From: Phytophthora quininea
Lineage: Eukaryota > Oomycota > Peronosporomycetes > Peronosporales > Peronosporaceae
Length of the DNA: 64,000 nucleotides
Assembly (NCBI GenBank): GCA_011947345.1
Contig: JAAVTG010000067.1
Coordinates: 1 to 64,000 of the forward strand
Reading direction: 5' to 3'
The notes under the pieces are model-generated. The model was not told the DNA's origin. It made no database searches and saw nothing but the letters and a program-made list of their open reading frames with translations. Of the stretch, positions 1-11,685 are shown in pieces. The position numbers and the translations under genes are program-made. Position 1 is the first letter of the stretch; every line of letters starts with the position of its first letter.

Positions 1-3000
1 TGCGCGTGTGTTGTGTGCGCACGGACGACTTGGTGCGCACGGACGACTTGGTGCGCACTGTCGACTTGGTGCGCGTGTGTGTTGCTGCGCGGACGACTTG
101 GTGCGCACGGACGACTTGGTGCGCACTGTCGACTTGGTGCGCGTGTGTGTTGTTGCGCACGGACGACTTGGTGCGCGTGGACGACTTGCTGCGCACTGTC
201 GACTTGGTGCGCGTGTTCGCTGCGCGTGGACGACTTGGTGCGCACGTGGACGACTTGGTGCGCACTGCTCGACTGGTTGCGCGGTGTGTGTGTTGCTGCG
301 CACGGACGACTTGGTGCGCGTGGACGATTTGCTGCGCACTGTCGACTTGGCGCGCACGGACGACTTGGTGCGCGTGTGTTGCTGCGCGTGGACGACTTGG
401 TTGCGCACGGACGACTTGGTTTGCGCACTGTCGACTTGGTGCGCGTGTGTGTTGCTGCGCGTGGACGACTTGGTGCGCACGGACGACTTGGTGCGCACTG
501 TCGACTTGGTGCGCGTGTGTGTTGTTGCGCACGGACGACTTGGTGCGCACGGACGACTTGGTGCGCGTGTGTGTTGCGCACGGACGACTTGGTGCGCGTG
601 GACGATTTGCTGCGCACTGTCGACTTGGTGCGCACGGACGACTTGGTGCGCGTGTGTTGCTGCGCGTGGACGACTTGGGGTGCACGGACGACTTGACTTG
701 CGCGTGTGTTGCTGCGCACGGACGACTTGGTGCGCATGGACGACTTGGTGCGCACTGTCGACTTGGTGCGCGTGTGTTGCTGCGCACGGACGACTTGGTG
801 CGCGTGGACGACTTGGTGCGCACTGTCGCGACGGTGCGCGCCGTGTGTGTTGCTGCGCGTGGACGACTTGGTGCGCACGGACGACTTGGTGCGCACTGTC
901 GACTTGGTGCGCGTGTGTGTTGTTGCGCACGGACGACTTGGTGCGCGTGGACGACTTGCGCGCACGGACGACTTGGTGCGCGTGTGTGTTGCTGCGCACG
1001 GACGACTGGTGCGCGCGTATTGTGTTGTTGCGCACGGACGACTGGTGCGCACGGACGACTTGGTGCGCGTGTGTGTTGCTGCGCACGGACGACTTGGTGC
1101 GCACGGACGATTTGCTGCGCACTGTCGACTTGGTGCGCGTGTGTGTTGCTGCGCACGGACGACTTGGTGCGCACTGTCGACTTGGTGCGCGTGTGTGTTG
1201 CTGCGCACGGACGACTTGGTGCGCGTGTGTTGCTGCGCGTGGACGACTTGGTGCGCGACGACTTGGTGCGCACTGTCGACTTGGTGCGCGTGTGTTGTTG
1301 CGCACGGACGACTTGGTGCGCGTGGACTTGGTGCGCTGTCGACTTGGTGCGCGTGTGTGTTGCTGCGCGTGGACGACTTGGTGCGCGCGTGGACGACTTG
1401 GTGCGCACTGTCGACTTGGTGCGCGTGTGTGTTGCTGCGCGTGGACGACTTGGTGCGCACGGACGACTTGCGTGCGCACGGACGACTTGGTGCGCGTGTG
1501 TGTTGCTGCGCACGGACGACTTGGTGCGCACTGTCGACTTGGTGCGCGTGTGTTGCGCACGGACGACGGTGCGCGTGGACGATTTGCTGCGCACTGTCGA
1601 CTTGGTGCGCACGGACGACTTGGTTGCGTGTGTGTTGCTGCGCACGGACGACTTGGTGCGCACTGTCGACTTGGTGCGCGTGTGTTGCTGCGCGTGGACG
1701 ACTTGGTGCGCACGGACGACTTGGTGCGCACTGTCGACTTGGTGCGCGTGTGTTGCTGCGCGTGGACGACTTGGTGCGCACGGACGACTGGTGCGCACTG
1801 TCGACTTGGTGCGCGTGTGTGTTGCTGCGCGTGGACGACTTGGTGCGCACGGACGACTTGGTGCGCTGGACGACTTGGTGCGCGTGTGTGTTGCTGCGCG
1901 TGGACGACTTGGTGCGCACTCGACTTGGTGCGCGTGTGTGTTGCTGCGCGACGGACGATTTGGTGCGCACGGACGACGCGGTGCGCACGGACGACGCAGC
2001 AGTGCGCGGACGACTTGGTGCGCGTGTGTGTTGTTGCGCACGGACGACTTGGTGCGCACGGACGACTTGGTGCGCGTGTGTTGCTGCGCACGGACGACTT
2101 GGTGCGCACGGACGACGGTGCGCACTGTCGACTTGGTGCGCGTGTGTGTTGCTGCGCGTGGACGACTTGGTGCGCACGGACGACTTGGTGCGCGTGTGTG
2201 TGCGCACGGACGACTTGGTGCGCACTGTCGACTTGGTGCGCGTGTGTGTTGTTGCGCACGGACGACTTGTGCGCGTGGACGACTTGGTGCGCACTGTCGA
2301 CTTGGTGCGCGTGTGTTGCTGCGCGGACGACTTGGTGCGCACGGACGACTTGGTGCGCACTGTCGACTTGGTGCGCGTGTGTGTTGCTGCGCGTGGACGA
2401 CTTGGTGCGCGGACGACTTGGTGCGCACTGTCGACTTGGTGCGCGTGTGTGTTGCTGCGCGTGGACGACTTGCGCGCACGGACGACTTGGTGCGCACGGA
2501 CGACTTGGTGCGCGTGTGTGTTGCTGCGCGTGGACGACTTGCTGCGCACTGTCGACTTGGTGCGCGTGTGTTGCTGCGCGTGGACGATTTGGTGCGCACG
2601 GACGACTTGGTGCGCACGGACGACTTGGTGCGCACGGACGACGTTGCGCGTGTCGCTGTTGTTGCGCACGGACGACTTGGTGCGCACGGACGACTTGGTG
2701 CGCGTGTGTTGCTGCGCGTGGACGACTTGGTGCGCACGGACGACTTGGTGCGCACTGTCGACTTGGTGCGCGTGTGTGTTGCTGCGCGTGGACGACTTGG
2801 TGCGCACGGACGACTTGGTGCGCGTGTGTTGTTGCGGACGACTTGGTGCGCACGGACGACTTGGTGCGCGTGTGTGTTGCGCTGCGGACGACTTGGTGCG
2901 CACGGACGACTTGGTGCGCACTGTCGACTTGGTGCGCGTGTGTGTTGCTGCGCGTGGACGACTTGGTGCGCACGGACGACTTGGTGCGCACTGTCGACTT

Positions 3001-6000
3001 GGTGCGCGTGTGTGTTGCTGCGCGTGGACGACTTGGTGCGCACGGACGACTTGGTGCGCACTGTCGACTTGGTGCGCGTGTGTTGCTGCGCGTGGACGAC
3101 TTGGTGCGCACGGACGACTTGGTGCGCACGGACGACTTGGTGCGCGTGTGTGTTGCTGCGCGTGGACGACTTGGTGCGCACGGACGACTTGGTGCGCACT
3201 GTCGACTTGGTGCGCGTGTTGCTGCGCGCGTGGACGACTTGGTGCGCACGGACGGTGCGCACTTGACTGGTGCGCGTGTGTTGCTGCGCGTGGACGACTT
3301 GGTGCGCACGGACGACTTGGTGCGCACGGACGGACGACTTGGTGCGCGTGTGTGTTGCTGCGCGTGGACTTGGTGCGCACGGACGACTTGGTGCGCACTG
3401 TCGACTTGGTGCGCGTGTGTTGCTGCGTGGACGACTTGGTGCGCACGGACGACTTGGTGCGCACTGTCGACTTGTGCGCGTGTGTGTTGTTGCGCACGGA
3501 CGACTTGGTGCGCACTGTCGACTTGGTGCGCGTGTGTGTTGCTGCGCGTGGACGACTTGGTGCGCACGGACGACTTGGTGCGCACGGACGACGGTGCGCG
3601 TGTGTGTTGTTGCGCACGGACGACTTGGTGCGCACGGACGACTTGGTGCGCGTGTGTGTTGCTGCGCGTGGACGACGGTGCGCACGGACGACTTGGTGCG
3701 CACGGACGACTTGGTGCGCGTGGACGACTTAGTGCGCACCGACTTGGTGCGCGTGTGTGTTGCGCGCACGGACGACTTGGTGCGCGTGTGTTGCTGCGCG
3801 TGGACGACTTGGTGCGCACGGACGACTTGGTGCGCACTGTCGACTTGGTGCGCGTGTGTGTTGCTGCGCGTGGACGACTTGGTGCGCACGGACGACTTGG
3901 TGCGCACTGTCGACTTGGTGCGCGTGTGTGTTGCGCACGGACGACTTGGTGCGCACTGTCGACTTGGTGCGCGTGTGTGCGCACGGACGACTTGGTGCGC
4001 GTGTGTGTTGCTGCGCGTGGACGACTTGGTGCGCACGGACGACTTGGTGCGCACTGTCGACTTGGTGCGCGTGTGTTGCTTGCGTGGACGACTGGTGCGC
4101 ACGGACGACTTGGTGCGCACTGTCGACTTGGTGCGCGTGTGTGTTGCTGCGCGTGGACGACTTGGTGCGCACGGACGACTTGGTGCGCACTGTCGACTTG
4201 GTGCGCGTGTGTGTTGCTGCGCGTGGACGACGGTGCACGGACGACTTGGTGCGCGCACTGTCGACTTGGTGCGCGTGTGTGTTGCTGCGCGTGGACGACT
4301 TGGTGCGCACGGACGACTTGGTGCGCACTGTCGACTTGGTGCGCGTGTGTGTTGTTGCGCACGGACGACTTGGTGCGCACGGACGACTTGGTGCGCGTGT
4401 GTGTTGCTGCGCGTGGACGACTTGGTGCGCACGGACGACTTGGTGCGCACTGTCGACTTGGTGCGCGTGTGTGTTGCTGCGCACGGACGACTTGTGCGCA
4501 CGACGACTTGGTGCGCGTGTGTTGCTGCGGACGACTTGGTGCGCGTGTGTTGCTGCGCGTGGACGACTTGGTGCGCACGGACGACTTGGTGCGCACTGTC
4601 GACTTGGTGCGCGTGTGTGCTGCGCGTGGACGACTTGGTGCGCACGGACGACTTGGTGCGCACTGTCGACTTGGTGCGCGTGTGTGTTGCTGCGCGTGGA
4701 CGACTTGGTGCGCACGGACGACTTGGTGCGCACTGTCGACTTGGTGCGCGTGTGTGCTGCGCGTGGACGACTTGGTGCGCACGGACGACTTGGTGCGCAC
4801 TGTCGACTTGGTGCGCGTGTGTTGCTGCGCGTGGACGACTTGGTGCGCACGGACGACTTGGTGCGCACGGTCGACTTGGTGCGCGTGTGTGTTGCTGCGC
4901 GTGGACGACTTGGTGCGCACGGACGACTTGGTGCGCACTGTCGACTTGGTGCGCGTGTGTTGCTGCGCGTGGACGACTTGGTGCGCACGGACGACTTGGT
5001 GCGCACTGTCGACTTGGTGCGCGTGTGCTGCGCGTGGACGACTTGGTGCGCACGGACGACTTGGTGCGCACGGACGACTTGGTGCGCGTGTGTGTTGCTG
5101 CGCGTGGACGACTTGGTGCGCACGGACGACTTGGTGCGCACTGTCGACTTGGTGCGCGTGTGTGTTGCGCGTGGACGACTTGGTGCGCACGGACGACTTG
5201 GTGCGCGTGTCGACTTGGTGCGCGTGTGTTTGCTGCGCGTGGACGACTTGGTGCGCACGGACGACTTGGTGCGCACGGACGACTTGGTGCGCACTGTCGA
5301 CTTGGTGCGCGTGTGTGTTGCTGCGCGTGGACGACTTGGTGCGCACGGACGACTTGGTGCGCGTGTGTGTTGCTGCGCACGGACGACTTGGTGCGCGTGT
5401 GTGTTGTTGCGCACGGACGACTTGGTGCGCACGGACGACTTGGTGCGCGTGTGTGTTGCTGCGCGGGACGACTTGGTGCGCACGGACGACTTGGTGCGCA
5501 CTGTCGACTTGGTGCGCGTGTGTGTTGCTGCGCACGGACGACTTGGTGCGCACTGTCGACTTGGTGCGCGTGTGTGTTGCTGCGCACGGACGACTTGGTG
5601 CGCGTGTGTGTTGCTGCGCGTGGACGACTTGGTGCGCACGGACGACTTGGTGCGCACTGTCGACTTGGTGCGCGTGTGTTGCTGCGCGTGGACGACTTGG
5701 TGCGCACGGACGACTTGGTGCGCACGGTCGACTTGGTGCGCGTGTGTGTTGCTGCGCGTGGACGACTTGGTGCGCACGGACGACTTGGTGCGCACTGTCG
5801 ACTTGGTGCGCGTGTGTTGCTGCGCGTGGACGACTTGGTGCGCACGGACGACTTGGTGCGCGTGTGTGTTGCTGCGCACTGACGACTTGGTGCGCGTGTG
5901 TGTTGCTGCGCGTGGACGACTTGGTGCGCACGGACGACTTGGTGCGCGTGTGTTTGCTGCGCACGGACGACTTGGTTGCGCACGGACGACTTGGTGCGCA

Positions 6001-7445
6001 CTGTCGACTTGGTGCGCGTGTGTGTTGCTGCGCACGGACGACTTGGTGCGCACGGACGACTTGGTGCGCACTGTCGACTTGGTGCGCGTGTGTGTGTTGC
6101 TGCGCGTGGACGACTTGGTGCGCACGGACGACTTGGTGCGCGTCGACTTGGTGCGCGTGTGTGCTGCGCGGACGACTTGGTGCGCACGGACGACTTGGTG
6201 CGCACTGTCGACTTGGGCTGCGCGTGGACGACTTGGTGCGCACGGACGACTTGGTGCGCACTGTCGACTTGGTGCGCGTGTGTGTTGCTGCGCGTGGACG
6301 ACTTGGTGCGCACGGACGACTTGGTGCGCACTGTCGACTTGGTGCGCGTGTGTGTTGCTGCGCGTGGACGACTTGGTGCGCACGGACGACTTGGTGCGCA
6401 CTGTCGACTTGGTGCGCGTGTGTTGCTGCGCGTGGACGACTTGGTGCGCACGGACGACTTGGTGCGCACTGTCGACTGGTGCGCGTGTGTGTTGCTGCGC
6501 GTGGACGACTTGGTGCGCACGGACGACTTGGTGCGCACTGTCGACTTGGTGCGCGTGTGTTGCTGCGCGTGGACGACTTGGTGCGCACGGACGACTTGGT
6601 GCGCACTGTCGACTTGGTGCGCGTGTGTGTTGCTGCGCGTGGACGACTTGGTGCGCACGGACGACTTGGTGCGCACGGACGACTTGGTGCGCACTGTCGA
6701 CTTGGTGCGCGTGTGTGTTGCTGCGCGTGGACGACTTGGTGCGCACGGACGACTTGGTGCGCGTGTGTGTTGCTGCGCACGGACGACTTGGTGCGCGTGT
6801 GTGTTGTTGCGCACGGACGACTTGGTGCGCACGGACGACTTGGTGCGCGTGTGTGTTGCTGCACGGACGACTTGGTGCGCACGGACGATTTGCTGCGCAC
6901 TGTCGACTTGGTGCGCGTGTGTGTTGCTGCGCACGGACGACTTGGTGCGCACTGTCGACTTGGTGCGCGTGTGTGTTGCTGCGCACGGACGACTTGGTGC
7001 GCGTGTGTGCTGCGCGTGGACGACTTGGTGCGCACGGACGACTTGGTGCGCACTGTCGACTTGGTGCGCGTGTGTGTTGCTGCGCGTGGACGACTTGGTG
7101 CGCACGGACGACTTGGTGCGCACTGTCGACTTGGTGCGCGTGTGTGTTGCTGCGCGTGGACGACTTGGTGCGCACGGACGACTTGGTGCGCACTGTCGAC
7201 TTGGTGCGCGTGTGTGTTGCTGCGCGTGGACGACTTGGTGCGCACGGACGACTTGGTGCGCACTGTCGACTTGGTGCGCGTGTGTGTGCTGCGCGTGGAC
7301 GACTTGGTGCGCACGGACGACTTGGTGCGCACTGTCGACTTGGTGCGCGTGTGTGTTGTTGCGCACGGACGACTTGGTGCGCGTGTCGATTTGGTGCGTG
7401 TGTGTTGCTGCGCGTGGAGGACTTGATGCGCGTGTGTGTTGCTTA
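1..7445. repeat. 70-bp higher-order satellite array
   Basis: The whole stretch is built from 18-bp subunits ending in GACTTGGT (types beginning GCGCGTGGAC, GCGCACGGAC and GCGCACTGTC) plus a 14-16 bp spacer, GCGCGTGTGTGTTGCT. In the last 450 bases the order is a clean 70-bp unit: for example, the unit starts at 7011, 7081, 7151 and 7221. From 1 to about 3700 the order is irregular, with missing subunits, single-base losses and T/C changes. All three forward frames and one reverse frame stay open for kilobases only because the repeat lacks stop triplets. The 70-bp period shifts frame every unit, so I do not call any protein. The array is cut by the left edge of the window. Confidence 0.97.
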
Positions 7446-7599
7446 GGCGTTTGGTTGTCATGCCGTCGAGTGAAAGAAAGAAGATGATGCAATGCACACA
7501 AGGACAGTTGTTTCTTTTAGGTGCGTTTCAAGTATCTGTGGAGTTTGGTAGTGATGAGGATCGGTGGCTGTCAGATGACCAGACGATCTTATGACATGA

Positions 7600-8660
7600 A
7601 TGGCGTACCTGTCCAGCACGCGATATCTGTTTGACCGTGTGCCTATCCCCAAGAGCATTGGCTATCGAAAGCTGATATTCTGCTTACCCGAGGGCGAATT
7701 TTGCCAGGCATTACGAGTTGAGAAAGCTGTATTTCAGGCGCTCGTTGAGATGATCGCAGACGATCAGGTATTCTGCAATAAAAGTTGAAACAAACAGCGT
7801 CCAGTTCATATCCAGCTTGCAGTAACAGCTTGGCACGTATGGAAACGGAGGGTCTGTTGGAAGAATTGCCCGGGCATACAGAATTGGAGCTGGTGCCGTC
7901 ACCCTATACTCGAAGCGGGTAGTGGAGTCGTTACTACGCCATTACAACGACTTTGTGCACTGGCCAGGAGATGAGCGTCGCGAACTCACGTCTACTTTTA
8001 TGGCGAACGATTTGGTATGAAAGGCACAGTGGGCTTTGTTGATGGAACCCACTTCATTTTTAGCCAAAAGCCTGGAGTAGATGGAGAGGTCTATTTCAAC
8101 AGGAAACAACGTTACTCTATCAACGCAATGATTGTCTGCAATGACGACAAGCGGATAATGTACGCGCTGGTGGGCTGGCCTGGTTATTGTGCCGATAGCA
8201 CTGTGTTTTCAAGATCTTTGATCGCAAAGCAACCAAAACTGCTCTTTTCCCATGAGAGTAGTTAGTTGCCGACTCGAGCTATCAGCTTATAGGCTGTATG
8301 CTGGTACCGTACAAGAAGCCAGAAGCTCTTCGGTTTGATTACGCAGAGTTTAATATGATATTGGGGTCGGCACGTGTTGTCAACGAAAACTGCATCGGCT
8401 TACTGAAAAATAGGTGGGCTTCTCTCAAAGGAATATCAACTCAAATTAAATGCAAAAAGGCTTTTGTGTGGGTTAATGAACAGTGCATGGCATGTGTTTT
8501 ACTACATAATTTTGTATTGGTGCACCACGATGGAGATCCGTTTGATGCTGAAGCAAGGGATGAAGTGAATAATCAACCTACATGGAGAGTAGAGACACGA
8601 GAAGGAAATGAGCTAAGAGATCAAGTAAACCATGACATGCTATTGGTATATAGTCGATGA
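7600..8660 (+). pseudogene. PIF/Harbinger DDE transposase, frameshifted relic
   Basis: Joining frames by eye recovers most of a Harbinger-type transposase (DDE_Tnp_4 superfamily), a DNA-cutting enzyme that moves class II elements. An N-terminal helix-turn-helix-like block lies at about 7836-8010 (YGNGGSVGRIARAYRIGAG, then a conserved WPGDERRE). The first catalytic Asp is in GFVDGTHF (near 8035) and the second Asp is in the ADSTVF block (near 8190). The acidic third position is in ARVVNENCIGLLKNRW (near 8370). At least three frame changes are needed: near 7785-7836, near 8010 and near 8255, where one frame hits a stop and the protein resumes as VADSSYQL. The product cannot be full length. Terminal inverted repeats were not identified. 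The family call follows from motif order and spacing; inactivation is read directly. Confidence 0.85.
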
Positions 8661-9064
8661 TATTCGTGACGAACGGTTTGGATCTGCATCCCTGGGCGGT
8701 TGTGTGCTGGTAGACAACGCGGGTCTGTGCCGGTGTTGCACGACTTATGGTCGACTGGGAACTCTGGGAAAACGGCGATCGTGGCATCGCTAGCGAGCGG
8801 CTCATTCAGCCTGAGCGTGGGGTATTATTGGTGGTCGGAGAGCGAAAGCGATCGGGCACGGGAAGAACGCTGGCGGCGGAGATTGGCACGGCATTTAGCT
8901 GGTGAACTAGCGCTGGGCTTATGAAGCATGGGTTATCCAAACACTATCAAAAGAAAGCATGAGGGAGGGCTGATGATGTGGCGCTGCCTGTAAAACCTTG
9001 GACGATGCCGAGCTGAGCAGGTTTTCGCGCAACTTGGGGGTCGGAGCTGCTTCGATTCGCGGCT
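8661..9064. other. Unassigned spacer
   Basis: This lies between the Harbinger relic and the permease relic. A 74-codon open frame (8700-8924, +) has no recognisable motif and a tail rich in Arg and Glu; I do not treat it as a gene. Nothing else is supportable. Confidence 0.5.
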
Positions 9065-10345
9065 TCACACGCATGAAAAATACACGGCGCCGACACCAAA
9101 GTACAAGATAGCCACGATAATGGAGGCGAGGAACTCGTAGCTGGACGTGCCGCTGTAGATGATCGACACCATCCCGGCGACGCACAGCGCCATCGACACC
9201 ACAGCACCAGCAACACCAAACGGACTCTTGTACGGACGAGGACGATTCGGCTCCTTAACGCGCAGTCGAATGAACGACGTCAACTGGAAGCTGTACAAGA
9301 CAAAAAGCGCCGATCAGAGCTAAATTGATCAGCATGGAGGCGAGTTTTGTGTCGCCAATGATGTAGTGCAGCACAAGCACGACGACTAAGCCAATAGCGC
9401 CGCCGGAGGTCAATGCCACGTACATCGTCCCGCGGGTCGGGTGCAGCGTCGTCAGAATTTGTGGCAAAAAGCCATCGCGGTCGATGGCATACAGCAACTG
9501 GCCCATAAAAACACGAACGAGTGGAAGCTGGCGATGAGGCCCAGGATGAGCATCCACAAGAAGCCCAACGTAGTGCTGTTGTCGGCGAAGACGGTTTGGT
9601 ACCCTGCCACCAGCGGTGAATTGCTCGCGTAAATCCCGTCGGCGCCGGGGGATCTTCGAGTTGAAGATCACAGTGCAGAACGCCAGCGGCACCAGCGTCG
9701 CGATCGACGGCACGAGCCCAATGAACATGTTGCGCTCCGGGTTGATGGCCATCTCCACTGCGAGCGGCAGCTCCTCGATCCCCCAGGTAGAACCACAGCG
9801 CGAACGAGTATCCCTGAACAACGCCATCCCAGCCGTTCGAGTATTTCCAGTCGCGCGTTTCCACCCAGTCGCTATACGAGATCTTGGTGGCTGATCCGAT
9901 GTAGGATACCAGCAAGATGATCGCCGACACGAACGTCGTGACGGCCTGCACGCGGAAGGTCATCTCAACGCCCACGATGTTGAGCCCCACGAACAGCACG
10001 TAGAAGACGGCCCACCAGATCGGACCGTACTCGGCGCTCAAGTCCAGCAACTGGTTCATGTACGAGCTGATGCCCGTGACGATTCGGTGCAGGTGATGAC
10101 GACCTTGAGGCTCTCGGCCAAGCCGGCGAAGAAGGCGGCGCGGGGGCCGATGGCATGCAGCACGAACACGTAGGGACCTCCACCCGCTGGGACGGTGGTG
10201 GAGAGCTCAGCGATGGAGAAGGACTGCAGCACGTAGAGCACCGTGACGAAGACCAAGATAGTGAGCAGTTCGTCGACACCCGCAATGAGGCCTCACTGCC
10301 AGCCAAAGAAATCGCCGCTGATGACAGCGCCCACACCGAGAGTCC
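9065..10345 (-). pseudogene. APC-superfamily amino-acid/ethanolamine permease, broken
   Basis: Read on the minus strand, pieces in different frames form a near full-length transporter of the amino acid-polyamine-organocation superfamily, an integral membrane permease for amino acids or ethanolamine. The N-terminal helix 1 signature LGVGAVISGDFFGW is at about 10300-10335, and an in-frame TGA follows WQ. The chain continues through FVTVLYVLQSFSIAELST and PAGGGPYVF (10160-10256), the stretch around GPIWWAVFYVLFVGLNIVG (about 9950-10030), GIEELPLAVEMAINPERN (about 9730-9780), AIDRDGFLPQ, and a last block with RPRPYKSPFG (about 9235). The total is about 430 residues, normal for the family. It needs one stop readthrough and at least four frame changes. 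Substrate cannot be decided. The many lesions suggest a dead copy rather than introns, because no consistent GT-AG pairs fit the breaks. Confidence 0.8.
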
Positions 10346-10615
10346 AGCTGCGCTAATTTTCAAGTTGTAAGAGACTGCATTTACAGTAGTGTTGGCAGCT
10401 TTCTCAGCCATAACCAGGACCCAGACGGTCATCGTTGCCATTGTCAATTCCCTCAAGCGTGCGAGAAGTCTTTAGAGCAGCCCCTGTTCTCACCAGCAGG
10501 AGGCTCGTACGCTGCTCCCTCAAGCTAGCAGCCAGGTCACGATAGTTACGGCGCTTTGCTCCTGCAAGGAATTCAATCGAAGTTTGAGAAGAACCCAAGA
10601 CGTTGGTGCTAGATT

Positions 10616-11630
10616 GAAGCTACACCGCTGATCTCAACATGGAGTTATGCCTTGAGCTAGAGTACAATGGGGCAATGCGGTCAACGAATGCCAAAGCTTC
10701 TTCTTCGGTCTTACCACGCGCTAGCAGCTGCAAAAACATGTCCTTGTGCACGGCGGACTGAGCTTCCTTGAACCGAAGTCGGCATTCATCTCGTCTCTCT
10801 CCTGCTCCCTGACAGCCCGGCTTTCAGCCGCGAGACGGCCTCCTTTAGTTCTTCTTGTCGCCAGCGAGTCTCTGCATGCAATCGTTTCTCGCTGAATTCT
10901 CGAAATGTCGTGGCAAAGTCGCGTTCTCGGGCTTGGTTAACCTTTGAGCTGCCGCTATCTGTGCCAGTCCTGAGGTCTCTCTGAATGGTGTCGCTATTTG
11001 GAGAGCGAGCCGGAGCTGAGGAAACATTGGTTGACGTATCTGAAGATTCTGATTGTCGTGTACGTTCTTCGGAAGAGTTGGCGGCATCCGTCTGTAGCGC
11101 TGGTGTAAGGATTGCTTCTTGGCCAGCGGTGTTATTTTCGTTGCCCGAGCTTGGAGATGACATGGTGGGGAGTTCAAAGTCGTCTTCTGCATCCGGTTCG
11201 CTTTGGTACTCATCACGGGCGTACTCCAGCGTAGCTTGACTGCTGGCGCTCGGAGGTTCTTCGCCAGGTGCAGATTGGGCGAGGTTGAAGCTTAGACTCT
11301 GAACATCAGCGTAACTGCTTGCAAAACCGTCGTCTTGGCTGGGCTCATCACGATAAGTGGCTGTCGGATTGTCCATGACAGAAAATGGAGAAGCATTTTG
11401 CCGGTCACCGAACAGGGTTTCAATGTCGTAGTAGAACGGACATGCCTTTCCCACCGCGTCCTCGAGCGCCAGACCATCTTGAGTCGACTTTCAGTAAAAC
11501 CGAATCCCGTCTGGGAACCCAGTCGGTCTTTAATTTTCCTGAAAACTTTAAAATAATATGTCCAGCAGCTTTGCCACGTGCGCGCGTCCCACTTCTTGGC
11601 GTACTTCGCTGGAATCGGCGAACTTTCATC
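10616..11630 (-). pseudogene. SANT/Myb-like DNA-binding protein, frameshifted
   Basis: The minus strand encodes a relic of a transposon-style SANT/Myb-like protein. The domain tail is read as KYAKKWDARTWQSCW and FKVFRKIKDRLG (about 11530-11615). After a frame change near 11475 it continues as ALEDAVGKACPFYYDIETLF (about 11410-11470). A long Ser/Glu/Asp-rich linker follows, then a basic coiled stretch with REFSEKRLHAETRWRQEELK. After a second frame change near 10790 the end is KEAQSAVHKDMFLQLLARG to about 10616. Harbinger elements encode two proteins, a transposase and a Myb-like partner, and a Harbinger relic lies 2 kb away on the opposite strand. Origin from the same family is therefore plausible, but the permease relic sits between them. 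The homology call is by eye. Confidence 0.5.
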
Positions 11631-11685
11631 TCTAAATGTCTTTCAGCAAGACGAGTACACAAACTCTACCATATCACTTAACCCC

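Noticed and set aside
1..7445. ORFs of up to 2,472 codons in the first 7.4 kb
   Set aside because: They are translations of a 70-bp satellite whose period is not a multiple of 3; all frames are open because the repeat lacks stop triplets, and the resulting peptides merely permute the same words.
8700..8924. 74-codon ORF after the Harbinger relic
   Set aside because: Not continuous with the transposase and without a motif.
9441..10370. Plus-strand ORFs overlapping the permease
   Set aside because: They are shadows of the minus-strand transporter, whose membrane and signature motifs are recognisable.
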